Shown piece after piece: positions 22,626 through 32,627 of a stretch of DNA of 34,844 bases. The position numbers were made by a program, and so were the translations under genes. Within the stretch, counting starts at the first letter, position 1. Each line of letters begins with the position of its first letter. The stretch comes from an uncultured Clostridia bacterium (GTDB lineage: Bacteria > Bacillota > Clostridia > TANB77 > CAG-508). The stretch lies in contig CARPYP010000016.1 in NCBI GenBank assembly GCA_949045875.1, forward strand, positions 1 to 34,844, read 5' to 3'. Under the pieces are notes generated by a model. That model was not told the DNA's origin and did no database searches. It saw nothing but the letters and a program-made list of their open reading frames with translations.

Positions 22626-23360
22626 TTAAATCTGGTTCTTATTAATAGTTATTACATCATCATGTATTACTTTTATAGGATTTTTATAAGCTAATTCATC
22701 TATTTCATTTTCTGATAAATACTTAGATATCTTTTTTATATATTGATGTATATTTATATATATAGTTCTTTTATTATGAACATCACTACCTAAAAATTGA
22801 ATCATTCTACTTTTTAATAATTTAATAACAGTTTTTTTCGCAGCTGTACCATAATAACCATCTATACTTGCAAAATTTGCTTGTAATAAAGCTCCTTTTT
22901 TCATAAGATTTTTTATAAATTTTATATCTTTTTGTACATAAGGATATCTTTCTGGATGTGCAATTATTGGTATATATCCATTTTTTATAATTTCTTCTAT
23001 AATTTCACTTGAATTTTTGGTTGGTTCATTGTTTATTGAAAATTCAATTAGTAAGTATCTGCTATTATTTATTCTTGATATTTTTTCTTCATTTAAAAAC
23101 TTACATATTTCATTTGTTCCATATATCTCATTACCTTGATATAAATGTATTCCAACTCTTTTAGCATCCATTTCTAGTTCTTTTATTTTTTCTTTAATAT
23201 AATTAGAATCTTTTTCATAAAATCCCTGCATATAGTGTGGTGTACATACTATTCCAGTAAATCCTGCTTTTCTAGCTTCATATAATAATGCTACACTTTC
23301 TTCAAAACTGCTAGCTCCATCATCTGTATCAGTTAAAATATGTGCATGTAAATCTATCAT
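22626..23360 (-). CDS. CpsB/YwqE-type PHP tyrosine phosphatase
   Basis: A 244-residue PHP-domain metalloenzyme of the CpsB/CapC group, which dephosphorylates bacterial tyrosine kinases that control polysaccharide export. Metal-binding motifs are in order: DLHAHIL at 3-9, DDGA, TPHYM, the IAHPERY segment and GSDVHN near 190. The start at 23360 is family-typical. It follows galE by 32 nt, fitting a role in surface sugar synthesis, but no kinase or capsule cluster lies in this window. Confidence 0.88.
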   Translation of the reverse strand: MIDLHAHILTDTDDGASSFEESVALLYEARKAGFTGIVCTPHYMQGFYEKDSNYIKEKIKELEMDAKRVGIHLYQGNEIYGTNEICKFLNEEKISRINNSRYLLIEFSINNEPTKNSSEIIEEIIKNGYIPIIAHPERYPYVQKDIKFIKNLMKKGALLQANFASIDGYYGTAAKKTVIKLLKSRMIQFLGSDVHNKRTIYINIHQYIKKISKYLSENEIDELAYKNPIKVIHDDVITINKNQI

Positions 23361-23392
23361 TCAATCACCCGTTTTTCATCTTAATTAATTTT

Positions 23393-24406
23393 CTAAATTA
23401 TTTTATTTTGTTTCTTTGTATAATTCCAAGAATCTCTACACATGTCTTCTATTCCTTTTTCTGCTTTCCATCCTAATTCTTTAAATGATTTATCTGGATT
23501 TGTATAACATGTTGCAATATCACCTGAACGTTTATCTGTAATTTTATAATTTACTTTTACATTATTTATCTTTTCAAAATTCTTTACTATTTCTAAAACA
23601 CTATAACCTACACCTGTTCCTAAATTATAAATATATAATCCTGATTTTTCTTTTTCTAGTTTTTCCATAGCTTTTATATGACCATTTGCTAAGTCTACAA
23701 CATGAATATAATCTCTTACACCTGTTCCATCTTTAGTATTATAATCATCTCCATATACATTTAAAGTTTCAAGTTCTCCGTTTGCTACTTTTGTAATATA
23801 AGGCATTAAATTATTTGGTATTCCTTTAGGATTTTCACCAATCAATCCACTCTCATGAGCTCCAACTGGATTAAAATATCTTAGTATACAAATATTCCAT
23901 GAATTATCTGAATTATATAAATCTTCTAAAATTCTTTCAATCATAAATTTGCTTGTACCATAAGGATTTGTAGTTCCTCCAACTTTACATTCTTCTGTAA
24001 TAGGAACTGTTGCAGGGTCTCCATATACAGTAGCAGAAGAACTAAATATAAAGTTCTTTACTCCAAATTCTTGCATAATTTCTAATAAATTAATTGCTCC
24101 TCCAACATTATTATTATAGTACATCAATGGTTTAGCAACAGATTCGCCAACTGCCTTAAATCCTGCAAAATTTATTACCATTTCAATATTATTTTCTTTA
24201 AATATTTCCCTTAATTTTTCCTTATCTAAATAATTAATTTTATAAAATTTAGGACTTTTATTGGTTAATTCCTTTATTGAACCTAAAACATCTATTTTAC
24301 TATTAGATAAGTTATCTAATATAACAACATCTTTACCATATTTTAATAATTCAACTACTGTATGACTACCTATATAACCTGTCCCACCAGTTACTAAAAT
24401 TGACAT
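23393..24406 (-). CDS. galE: UDP-glucose 4-epimerase
   Basis: NAD-dependent epimerase that interconverts UDP-glucose and UDP-galactose. The Rossmann motif is VTGGTGYIGSH at 5-15, and the catalytic residues are S124 in FSSSATVYG and Y149/K153 in NPYGTSK. From the ATG at 24406, preceded by GGAGGAAGG, the protein has 337 residues, the usual length; the longer 354-residue reading starts before that site. Probably cotranscribed with the PHP phosphatase downstream. Confidence 0.96.
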   Translation of the reverse strand: MSILVTGGTGYIGSHTVVELLKYGKDVVILDNLSNSKIDVLGSIKELTNKSPKFYKINYLDKEKLREIFKENNIEMVINFAGFKAVGESVAKPLMYYNNNVGGAINLLEIMQEFGVKNFIFSSSATVYGDPATVPITEECKVGGTTNPYGTSKFMIERILEDLYNSDNSWNICILRYFNPVGAHESGLIGENPKGIPNNLMPYITKVANGELETLNVYGDDYNTKDGTGVRDYIHVVDLANGHIKAMEKLEKEKSGLYIYNLGTGVGYSVLEIVKNFEKINNVKVNYKITDKRSGDIATCYTNPDKSFKELGWKAEKGIEDMCRDSWNYTKKQNKII

Positions 24407-24474
24407 GTTTATCCTTCCTCCATTTTTCATATTATTATAGTTTTTATTTTTTAGCACTATATCTTACATACAAA

Positions 24475-24541
24475 TTACAGTCGAAAACTCAATCGAGCGA
24501 GAACAAATTAAAGAAAAATCTTTGATTTTTCTTATTTGTTC
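24475..24541 (+). repeat. Dispersed structured element, copy E (3' half)
   Basis: TTACAGTCGAAAACTCAATC, GAGCGAGAAC, and the whole 3' hairpin of copy B are present; the 5' half is missing. The gap from 24407 to 24717 otherwise holds no gene. A short TTTGATTTTTCT piece is repeated just after the element. Confidence 0.75.
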
Positions 24542-24717
24542 TTTGATTTTTCTAGTTTAAAACTCTTTATACTATTTTATATTTTTAGAATAATTTTTTC
24601 AAGTAGTATTTTTAATTTTATATTTTAATTTGTTACAAATCTCAGTAATACTAATATATTAATTTTTTATTCACAATAATTTAAGGAGCTCTTTAGGCGT
24701 ACTTTAATGATATAATA

Positions 24718-24743
24718 TAAGGGCACAGTCTACAGTGCCCTTA
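24718..24743 (-). terminator. Terminator-like hairpin after the HTH membrane protein gene
   Basis: TAAGGGCAC pairs with GTGCCCTTA (9 bp) about 20 nt after the stop; on the minus strand it is followed by TATTATATC, a weak tract. Confidence 0.5.
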
Positions 24744-24764
24744 CAATTCATACACAACATTTCT

Positions 24765-26261
24765 TTAATTTATATTGTTTTGGTTTTTTCTAATTTTTTC
24801 AATGTTTTCTTTTGACGTATATACATATACTTTATAATTAGAATAATCTTTAATTTCTTTATTGTTTATGTCTTTAATAGTTTTCCTTATCATATCTCCT
24901 TTTTTCGTATTGTTTGGTAATAAATAAATATCTATTAAATTTTCATTTCCTAATATTTGGTCAATTATCATATCAGTTTGTGTATATTCTTCTAACACTT
25001 CATCAATACTCATTGCTTTATAGTTAGCTATTTCAGCACTATAATATTTAGAGTGTTTTACTACAATTTTAATTTCATTAGAATCTGTTTCTATATATTC
25101 TATATTATAAGGATGTCTTATTGATAAATTATCTTTCATTTCTATATTATAAATTTCCTCTATTTCATTATTTTCTTCTGGATTTTCTATATAATTGAAA
25201 TTTGTAATTCCAATACTTATCATTCCTATACCAATTCCTGCTAATACTAATGATACTAAAAATAAAATTGCCAATCTTCCCTTTTTAGATTTCTTACTCA
25301 CAATAAAGTTATAACATAGTTTTAAAATTATAAAATTAATTATTATTGCTGATATTATACCAAATAAGCTACCTAAGAATACTAGTCCAGCTCCTATAAA
25401 TATAAAGCTTAATATTAATAATGCAACTAGAGATACAAATGTAACTATAAAGTATATTGATATAAAGGCTACCATAAATTTTATACATAATAGAACAAGT
25501 TTTATTATTCCAATTAAAAACTTAGATATAGAGTGTTTAGGGTCTCTTATTAAAATCTTTTCTTTCTTTTTATCTAATAATATTTTCTTATCTTTATTGT
25601 GCATATCACTTTCTGAGTATCTATCAATATCATTGTCTACATTTTCTATTAATTTATCTTTTTGATTATTAATTATTTCTTGTTGTTTTTCAGTATTAAA
25701 GCTTTCGTCTTCTTTTATGATTTCATAATAGTCTAAATAACGTATTTTAAATATATGCAAAAGAATAGTAATTCCAACAATTAAAGATAGAGTAATATAT
25801 ATTGCTTCACAGATATTACTTATAACAAAATATATCTTTAATCTTCCAAACATTAATTCTAATACAGCTATAAATATTGCTCCAATAATTGCAAATATAG
25901 TAGCTAAGAATATACTCACTATTATCTGTTCTGTTAAGCATTTTATTTTCTGTTTAAATTTCATAACACTTAACATATTTACTGTTTTTGTAATAAAATT
26001 AAAAAAATCTTCTACATATTTATTGATATTTACCTTAGATTGTTTTGTTTCATTTACCTCTTTGACATTTTCATTCATGAGTTCATCAATGTTATAATTA
26101 AATAATTTACATATAAGTAATACTTTATCCATTTCTGGGTAGCTTTGTCCTGATTCCCATTTTGAAACTGCTTGTCTTGATACTCCTAATTTTTCTGCAA
26201 GCTGTTCTTGTGATAAATTGTTTTCCTTCCTAATATTTTTTAAATTGTTCGATAATTTCAT
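24765..26261 (-). CDS. Membrane-bound XRE-family HTH regulator
   Basis: A 498-residue protein. Residues 4-63 form an XRE helix-turn-helix (LSQEQLAEKLGVSRQAVSKW). Two pairs of membrane segments follow (about 110-165), then a Lys/Asp-rich cytoplasmic loop (about 185-245), further membrane segments (about 250-355), and an outside C-terminal domain of about 140 residues. This shape suits a one-component regulator that reads an envelope signal, though the ligand is unknown. A GGGAGG site precedes the ATG. Two CAACCTAAA(G/A)TTG sites 21 bp apart cover its promoter, suggesting autoregulation. Confidence 0.8.
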   Translation of the reverse strand: MKLSNNLKNIRKENNLSQEQLAEKLGVSRQAVSKWESGQSYPEMDKVLLICKLFNYNIDELMNENVKEVNETKQSKVNINKYVEDFFNFITKTVNMLSVMKFKQKIKCLTEQIIVSIFLATIFAIIGAIFIAVLELMFGRLKIYFVISNICEAIYITLSLIVGITILLHIFKIRYLDYYEIIKEDESFNTEKQQEIINNQKDKLIENVDNDIDRYSESDMHNKDKKILLDKKKEKILIRDPKHSISKFLIGIIKLVLLCIKFMVAFISIYFIVTFVSLVALLILSFIFIGAGLVFLGSLFGIISAIIINFIILKLCYNFIVSKKSKKGRLAILFLVSLVLAGIGIGMISIGITNFNYIENPEENNEIEEIYNIEMKDNLSIRHPYNIEYIETDSNEIKIVVKHSKYYSAEIANYKAMSIDEVLEEYTQTDMIIDQILGNENLIDIYLLPNNTKKGDMIRKTIKDINNKEIKDYSNYKVYVYTSKENIEKIRKNQNNIN

Positions 26262-26308
26262 TTTACATTCCTCCCCTCTTGCTAAATTATATAATTTCTA
26301 CTGGTTGC

Positions 26309-26349
26309 ATTCTACCAATTTTAGGTTGTTTTTTGTCAACTTTAGGTTG
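26309..26349 (-). promoter_or_regulatory. Promoter and paired operators of the HTH membrane regulator
   Basis: TTGACA (26334-26339) and TAGAAT (26309-26314) with a long 19-base spacer. CAACCTAAAGTTG at 26337-26349 overlaps the -35 and CAACCTAAAATTG lies at 26316-26328 in the spacer. The two 13-mers are exactly 21 bp apart, two DNA turns; the first is a CAAC-N5-GTTG palindrome. Confidence 0.6.
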
Positions 26350-26401
26350 CATTGTTAATTATATTTTATTTAGAGTATAATCATCAATTTTACATATACA
26401 G

Positions 26402-26429
26402 TAAAATAGGATGAGCAATGCTTATCCTA
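26402..26429 (-). terminator. Terminator after the MFS gene
   Basis: TAGGATAAGC pairs with GCTCATCCTA (one mismatch on this strand) around three bases and is followed by TTTTAC, six bases after the stop at 26435. Confidence 0.55.
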
Positions 26430-26434
26430 AAACT

Positions 26435-27637
26435 TTATGTATTTGTTCTTTTTTGTAGATTTGATTTCTCATTTTTTCTTAAATAGATTAAATAGTATGC
26501 AATAAATAGTTGATATATTAGAAAGACTGATGATAATCCAAACATATATTTAAGTCCCATTTTATACATTAATCCACATAAAAATATTCCAATTGATTCT
26601 CCTAAATACTTTACTATATATCTAAAATTTGTGTATGCTAATTGATATTCACTACTAATACTATTAATATAATATCCATCACAAACTCCTTCATATGCTG
26701 TTGAAATTAATAAAGACCATGTTATAGCAATCAGTGTAATCCATATATTATTTGATATAAAAGCTATTATATATAGCATAAGTCTTATTCCAAATTTAAT
26801 AGTAATTGTTATATAATCATTTTTAGGCGTTAAGAATTTAAATGCTAATATTCCTATTCCATCTGCTAGTAATCCTATCATTAATAAATAGTTTGTAGCA
26901 CCACTATCACTAAATCCTAAATAATTTGTAAATGTTAGCATTTTTAGACCTAATCCTGTACACATTGAAATATTCCCAATTAAAGTAAATATAATATATA
27001 CCATTTGCAATTTACTTTTTAATATATATTTAATTATTGATATTTCTTGTTCTTTCTTTTCTTCTTGTGTATTATTATCTGTTATATTAAACATTATTAT
27101 TACTGAAAAAATTAAAAATATTGCAGAAATACATAAGCATACATTATAGTCTATTAATATACCTATAATATTTTTACCTATTAATGCTCCTCCAATTAAA
27201 ATTCCTATATCTCTAAATAGATATTCTGTCAGTTTTCTTTTATTATAAATTGTATTATTCTTTACAATTGTTGTTATTAATGGATATATACTAGTAGTAA
27301 TTAAGTATCCTATTGATATATCAACTATTATTGAAGCATTTATTAATATGTAATTTCCAGTATTATTTAAATATAATAATAATAATATATTTATAAATTT
27401 TATGCATAAAGCATATATTACAAATTTCTTTAGTTTTTCTAATTTAATATATTTACCTACTAAAGCTATTCCTATTACACTCATTAATGTTCCAATACTA
27501 ATTACTTTACTAATATCTGTTACTGCAAAATTGTTATTTTGTAACCATAGCTGTCTGAAATTTTCCCATAGCCCCATTGATATACTAAAAAATGCTAGCA
27601 TAATTAATATTTTATTTTCGCTTTTTATCTTTTTCAT
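26435..27637 (-). CDS. MFS-type membrane transporter
   Basis: A 400-residue protein with about 12 predicted membrane helices and a central cytoplasmic loop near residues 188-205 (NTQEEKKEQE), the layout of a major facilitator transporter. I see no substrate-specific motif. AAGGGAG precedes the ATG. It starts 28 nt after mcrC on the same strand, so it may be read from the McrBC transcript, although no functional link is known. Confidence 0.75.
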   Translation of the reverse strand: MKKIKSENKILIMLAFFSISMGLWENFRQLWLQNNNFAVTDISKVISIGTLMSVIGIALVGKYIKLEKLKKFVIYALCIKFINILLLLYLNNTGNYILINASIIVDISIGYLITTSIYPLITTIVKNNTIYNKRKLTEYLFRDIGILIGGALIGKNIIGILIDYNVCLCISAIFLIFSVIIMFNITDNNTQEEKKEQEISIIKYILKSKLQMVYIIFTLIGNISMCTGLGLKMLTFTNYLGFSDSGATNYLLMIGLLADGIGILAFKFLTPKNDYITITIKFGIRLMLYIIAFISNNIWITLIAITWSLLISTAYEGVCDGYYINSISSEYQLAYTNFRYIVKYLGESIGIFLCGLMYKMGLKYMFGLSSVFLIYQLFIAYYLIYLRKNEKSNLQKRTNT

Positions 27638-27665
27638 CTGTTACTCCCTTTTTATACTATATATT

Positions 27666-28739
27666 TTATTCTATTATACTAAGTAAGTTTTCTTTTATTT
27701 TTCTCCATTCTGCACTTAAATTTATTGTTTGAATCTGTAATATAGCCTTTTTAGCTACTCCATTACTAACAACATCTATATTATACTTTTCAGATATTTC
27801 ATTCTCACTATATGGCATTGGATATAGTAACATTCCTATAAGTTCATTATTAGTATTAATATTATTCATATATGCATTCATTTGATATAAATTTTCAGAA
27901 ATCAAAGACTTTTTATCTTCTTCACTGTAATAGTGTTTATTTAAATAATCTGAATAATATTTAGTATCTATTATAATTGTTTTGTTACTGTACTTTCCAT
28001 ATAAAACTGTGTCCATTCTCATTAAAGGTAAAATATTTTGTTGTCCATTCTCTAAATTCCAATTTAAATGTTGTTGAGAATATACTTTATATGTATTTTT
28101 CAGTTCTATTACATAAAATTTATTTATAAATAGCTCAAATATCAATTCCATTTTCTTATTATCATCTAATATATTTATAAATTTATATCTCCCATCATCT
28201 TCTGATAACATTGTACACTCTTTAATTAATTTGCATATCATTATTATAAAATATGTATAATAATTATTCCTATTAAAATGTATATTGAATGATTTATCAG
28301 TTATTTCAATTATATCAACATTATTAAAATACAATAATATATTATTTAATTCTCTCCTATATACCTCTTGAACATCCTTAGATTTATATAATCTATAGGT
28401 TGTAGTTTTAATAATTTGATTTATTATATTATTTTCATGAAAATTATCATATTCACATACTGCCTTAGCATTTTCAAAAGACAGCTGGTTTAATGATTCT
28501 TTAAAATCAATTTTCCCCCTAATTCCTTTTATTTCTTCTGTATGCGATTTGTATTCTCTATATAATCCAATTTTTAAAATATCTTTTACATTTTCTATAA
28601 ATAACTTTGCCAAAATGTTTGGACTGTCAAAATCATCATTATTATCTCTTAAAGTTAAGTCTATCTCTTCTGCTTTATCCCAAATATAACTGAACATATA
28701 TAAAATATTTTTTATAGGCACTTTTCTGTTATTTTTCAT
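27666..28739 (-). CDS. mcrC: McrC-family restriction nuclease subunit
   Basis: Nuclease partner of McrB in type IV (modification-dependent) restriction. The PD-(D/E)xK site is visible: D243 in LMRMDTVLYG, and D258/K260 in TIIIDTKYY, followed by the family's NLYQMNAYM. 357 residues, normal for McrC. The N-terminal half (about 1-150) would contact the McrB hexamer. It starts 11 nt after mcrB. Confidence 0.9.
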   Translation of the reverse strand: MKNNRKVPIKNILYMFSYIWDKAEEIDLTLRDNNDDFDSPNILAKLFIENVKDILKIGLYREYKSHTEEIKGIRGKIDFKESLNQLSFENAKAVCEYDNFHENNIINQIIKTTTYRLYKSKDVQEVYRRELNNILLYFNNVDIIEITDKSFNIHFNRNNYYTYFIIMICKLIKECTMLSEDDGRYKFINILDDNKKMELIFELFINKFYVIELKNTYKVYSQQHLNWNLENGQQNILPLMRMDTVLYGKYSNKTIIIDTKYYSDYLNKHYYSEEDKKSLISENLYQMNAYMNNINTNNELIGMLLYPMPYSENEISEKYNIDVVSNGVAKKAILQIQTINLSAEWRKIKENLLSIIE

Positions 28740-28750
28740 AAATTCATCCT

Positions 28751-31210
28751 TTATATTTTTATCTTATTCAAAGCTTCATTGATTTTTTCTTCCTCACCAA
28801 AGAAATATTCCTCCAATAATGGTTTTATATCATATTTGACTATTTCTTTGTATGAACTCTCTAATTTATCTCTATCTAATTGATTTATAAAGTAACTATG
28901 TCCAATTATAAAATTATCGTTCTTAAATGTATCTTTAATAAATCTATTTAGTTGTATATACATTTGAGTTATTTTTGTTGCAAATTCATCTTCAATGCCT
29001 TCATCATCAATAAGATAATTTTCCAACTTCTTATTTTCAAATGCTGGCTCTAAAGTGATGAATGAAAATCTTCTTCTTAAAGCATAATCTACCATTGTTA
29101 GTGATCTATCTGCTGTGTTCATAGTTCCAATAATATACAAGTTTTTTGGAATATAAAAATCTTCTTCTGATGAATATGTTAATTTTATCGCCCATTCTTT
29201 TTTTCTTTTATCTCCTTCAATTAACATCATTAATTCTCCAAAAACTTTAGATAAATTACCTCTATTAATTTCATCAATAATAATACAATATTCTAATGCT
29301 TTCCTTTTTTCTTTTTCTGCTTTTTCATATTCTTCACAAGCTTCTTTAACCAGATTATAAAATACACCATTTTTTAGTTCAAATTTTCCCTCTTTATTAG
29401 GTCTAAATCCTTGTATAAAATCTTCATAAGAATATGATTGATGAAATTGTACTGTCTTTATCTTTGTTTCGTCTTTTTTTCCTATTATAGAAAAGAATAG
29501 TTTTTTTGCACAGAAAGTTTTACCAACTCCTGGAACTCCTTGAAAAATAATATTTTTCTTCCTTATAAGTGTATTTTTTATAATATCATATTGTTCATCA
29601 TCCATAAAAACTTCTTTTAGGAAATCTTCTTTTGTATATAGTAGTAATTCATCATCTTTTTCATATTCTGTAACTATATTATACCTTTCACCCCAATATG
29701 GATCATTAATAAATTTTTGATAATCTTGTTCTTGTCCATCAAAAACAAACTTGATTAGTTCTTCTTTCATCCAATCTTCTTTATCATCCTTAGGAGTTAT
29801 ATTCCAAATTGTATTTCTCCCAGTATACATATACCATTCTCGTTCTTCTGGTTCATCCCAATCAACTTTTACATTTTTCCCGTCATTTAGATTTTCTATT
29901 ATTGTACCTGTACACTTTATTTTCATAACAGATACAGTTTCACCATTATTTTCAAATGGTAAACCTTTAGATTTTGTGTAAGACGTTTTTATTGCAATTT
30001 TATCTCCACATTTCATTTTATTTACCATGTTTGTATATTTATTATCATATCCATTTTGCCATATTGATTCATTAATAAATCTTTGTGTTTGATCACCTGC
30101 AGAATCCCAACTTGCTCCAACTAACCAGTAATTCATATTTTTTGAACTGCTATCCCTTTTATCCTTTAATTTTGAAACCCATTTGAAAAAAATCCTAGAA
30201 GCTTCTTTATCTGTCATATCAATAATTTTACCAGCATCTGTTATTTTCCAAATGCCCCTTTTACTTCCATCAATCAGTCCTTCATATACCAAATAATTTC
30301 TAGCAAAGTCTAGTTCATTGGCAAACTTATTTACTTCAGATTTTCCCCTTATTTCATTAATATATTCTTCAGATAATTTTTCATTTTCTATTATTTTTTT
30401 TCTTGCCTCACTTGGTGTTGCACTTCCCCCCAATTCTTTTAATGCTTCTAATAAAGGCTTAAACCATCTTAAAAAAGAAGCATTTGATTTTTTATCAGTA
30501 AAAAATGCATTATCTGAAAATTCAACAAAGTTCTTAAATTTTGAATTTTCCATATTGCATATTCTTTTACATTCTTCAATAATTTTTAAGTATTCCTCTG
30601 CTTTAGGTACATCTTTTAATTTGTTAATATTTCTTACAGTTTTAAATTCATTAGTCGTATTTATTAAATATTCTCTGTTTTTAGCATCTAAATTAAGATA
30701 TGTATATGGTCTTATCCAAAACAATCCCAATGTTATATTCCATCTTATTAATGATTGTTCTATTACTTCATTGTAATTTTTACAAAATTTATGATAATTA
30801 TCTACATTTTGATTATCTGCATATTGTATTGCACTTTCAAATAAATTCCACAAATTTGTAATATCATTTTCTTTTCTATTTGGAGTAAAATCATAAAACA
30901 TAGACCTCATATTGTTTAATAATGGTATTCCTGAGAAATCTGTTGGTATCTCTGCTTTCAAGTCAAATTTCTCTTTTATTTTCTTTAAAATATTAATTTT
31001 ATTACTTTCACTAATGTGTTTGCTAAATATTCCCATTACTGAAAATGGACATACATCTTTTCCAATTTCATTTCCATCAATTAATGGGTATTTTAAGTTT
31101 AATTCTTCATAAATTTCCTGTAATTTTTTTATTAGTTCTCTTCTATTATTTTTATAATCTAAAAGTTTATCTGCAAACTCTTGATAAATACCTATCCAAT
31201 CATATTTCAT
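28751..31210 (-). CDS. mcrB: McrB-family GTPase with winged-helix and EVE-like domains
   Basis: An 819-residue AAA+ motor that recognises modified DNA and drives McrC. After an unassigned N-terminal region (about 1-240), residues 245-330 resemble the Mrr-N winged helix (FLRWFKPLLEALKELGG to GIWKITDAGK). Residues 359-470 look like an EVE/PUA-like modified-base reader (NYWLVGASWDSAGD...IWNI). The AAA+ domain has Walker A GVPGVGKT at about 557-564, Walker B IIDEINRG, the family motif GTMNTADRSL, and RRRF. AAGGAG precedes the ATG at 12 bases. Base specificity cannot be read from sequence. Confidence 0.9.
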   Translation of the reverse strand: MKYDWIGIYQEFADKLLDYKNNRRELIKKLQEIYEELNLKYPLIDGNEIGKDVCPFSVMGIFSKHISESNKINILKKIKEKFDLKAEIPTDFSGIPLLNNMRSMFYDFTPNRKENDITNLWNLFESAIQYADNQNVDNYHKFCKNYNEVIEQSLIRWNITLGLFWIRPYTYLNLDAKNREYLINTTNEFKTVRNINKLKDVPKAEEYLKIIEECKRICNMENSKFKNFVEFSDNAFFTDKKSNASFLRWFKPLLEALKELGGSATPSEARKKIIENEKLSEEYINEIRGKSEVNKFANELDFARNYLVYEGLIDGSKRGIWKITDAGKIIDMTDKEASRIFFKWVSKLKDKRDSSSKNMNYWLVGASWDSAGDQTQRFINESIWQNGYDNKYTNMVNKMKCGDKIAIKTSYTKSKGLPFENNGETVSVMKIKCTGTIIENLNDGKNVKVDWDEPEEREWYMYTGRNTIWNITPKDDKEDWMKEELIKFVFDGQEQDYQKFINDPYWGERYNIVTEYEKDDELLLYTKEDFLKEVFMDDEQYDIIKNTLIRKKNIIFQGVPGVGKTFCAKKLFFSIIGKKDETKIKTVQFHQSYSYEDFIQGFRPNKEGKFELKNGVFYNLVKEACEEYEKAEKEKRKALEYCIIIDEINRGNLSKVFGELMMLIEGDKRKKEWAIKLTYSSEEDFYIPKNLYIIGTMNTADRSLTMVDYALRRRFSFITLEPAFENKKLENYLIDDEGIEDEFATKITQMYIQLNRFIKDTFKNDNFIIGHSYFINQLDRDKLESSYKEIVKYDIKPLLEEYFFGEEEKINEALNKIKI

Positions 31211-31286
31211 AATTTCACATACTCCTTATTATTCTACAATTTATTTTACTTCAGTTTATATATTATATTTTTCTGATTTTAGTTTA

Positions 31287-32627
31287 TTATATCTGCATTA
31301 TTAAAACTGCAACATTAAAGAAAACTAATACTGAACATGTATCAACTATTGTAGTTATTAATGGTGCTGCCATTATTGCTGGATCTAATTTTAATTTTTT
31401 CGCTAATATTGGTAAAATACAACCTAATGATTTTGCAATCATTGCTGTTATTACTAATGTAATTCCTACAACAAATGCTAATTGTAAATTTTGATATTGC
31501 ACTAATATTCTAATTCCATTTACAACTGCTAATATTATTCCAACTATTAAAGATACTCTTATTTCTTTCCACCAAACTTTGAAAAAATCTTTTATTCTAA
31601 TCTCGTCTGTTGCTAGTCCACGAATTATTAATGTTGAACTTTGAGAACCACAATTTCCACCAGTTCCCATTATCATTGGTATAAATGCTACTAGTAATGG
31701 CATAGTTGCAAATGCTTCTTCATATCTTGTAATAATTGAACCTGTTACTATTGATGATAACATTAAAAATAATAACCAAACTATTCTATTTCTTGAATGA
31801 GCAAATATACTTGTTTTAAAGTAGCTATCTTCTGTTGGTTGCATAGCTGCCATTATTTCAAAGTCTTCTGCTACTGCATCTTGCATAACGTCAATTGCAT
31901 CATCAATAGTTATTATTCCTACTAGTCTCTCTTCTTTATCAACTACAGGTAATGCAATAAAATTGTATTTATCAAACATTTTTGCAACTTCCTCTTTATC
32001 CATAACTGTAGTTACTGTAAAAGTGTTTGTATCCATTATGTCTTTTATTAACTCATATCTTTCTGCTACTAATAAATCTTTAAGTTCAATGGTTCCAAGT
32101 AGTTTCCTTTTTGCGTCTGTTACATAACAGTTATATACTGTTTCTTTTTTTAAACCTATTTTTTTTATTCTATCAAAGGCCTCTTGTACTGTCATATTTT
32201 CTTTAAGGTCTACAAATTCTACTGTCATTATGCTTCCAGCACTATCATCTGGATATTTAAGTAATTCATTTATTATTTTCCTGTTTTCTGAGTTAATACT
32301 TTTTAATATACGTTTTACAACATTTGCAGGCATTTCTTCTATTAAGTCTGTTGCATCATCCATAAATAATTGGTCTATTATGTTTTGTAATTCTTTATCT
32401 GTTAATGAATTTATTAAAGCTTCTTGTACATCTGAATCTAGTTCTGCAAATACTTCTGCTGCTCTCTCTTTTGATAATAATCTATATATTACAATAATTT
32501 GTTCTTTATCTAATTCTTCAAATAAAGCAGGGAAATCGGCACAATTTATATATTCTAATTTCTCATGTAGCTTGTTCATTTTTTTGTTTTCTATTAATTC
32601 TTTTATTTCATTAATGTTTTCCTCCAT
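31287..32627 (-). CDS. mgtE: Magnesium transporter MgtE
   Basis: Mg2+ channel with, in order, the N-terminal helical domain (about 15-130, with DKELQNIIDQLFMDDATDLI), two CBS domains (about 135-255) that close the pore when Mg2+ is plentiful, and five membrane helices (about 275-446) containing the family's MGTGGNCGSQSSTL. 446 residues, normal. It begins 31 nt after the metal ABC permease on the same strand, so it is probably cotranscribed. No Mg-sensing riboswitch fits in that gap. Confidence 0.96.
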   Translation of the reverse strand: MEENINEIKELIENKKMNKLHEKLEYINCADFPALFEELDKEQIIVIYRLLSKERAAEVFAELDSDVQEALINSLTDKELQNIIDQLFMDDATDLIEEMPANVVKRILKSINSENRKIINELLKYPDDSAGSIMTVEFVDLKENMTVQEAFDRIKKIGLKKETVYNCYVTDAKRKLLGTIELKDLLVAERYELIKDIMDTNTFTVTTVMDKEEVAKMFDKYNFIALPVVDKEERLVGIITIDDAIDVMQDAVAEDFEIMAAMQPTEDSYFKTSIFAHSRNRIVWLLFLMLSSIVTGSIITRYEEAFATMPLLVAFIPMIMGTGGNCGSQSSTLIIRGLATDEIRIKDFFKVWWKEIRVSLIVGIILAVVNGIRILVQYQNLQLAFVVGITLVITAMIAKSLGCILPILAKKLKLDPAIMAAPLITTIVDTCSVLVFFNVAVLIMQI

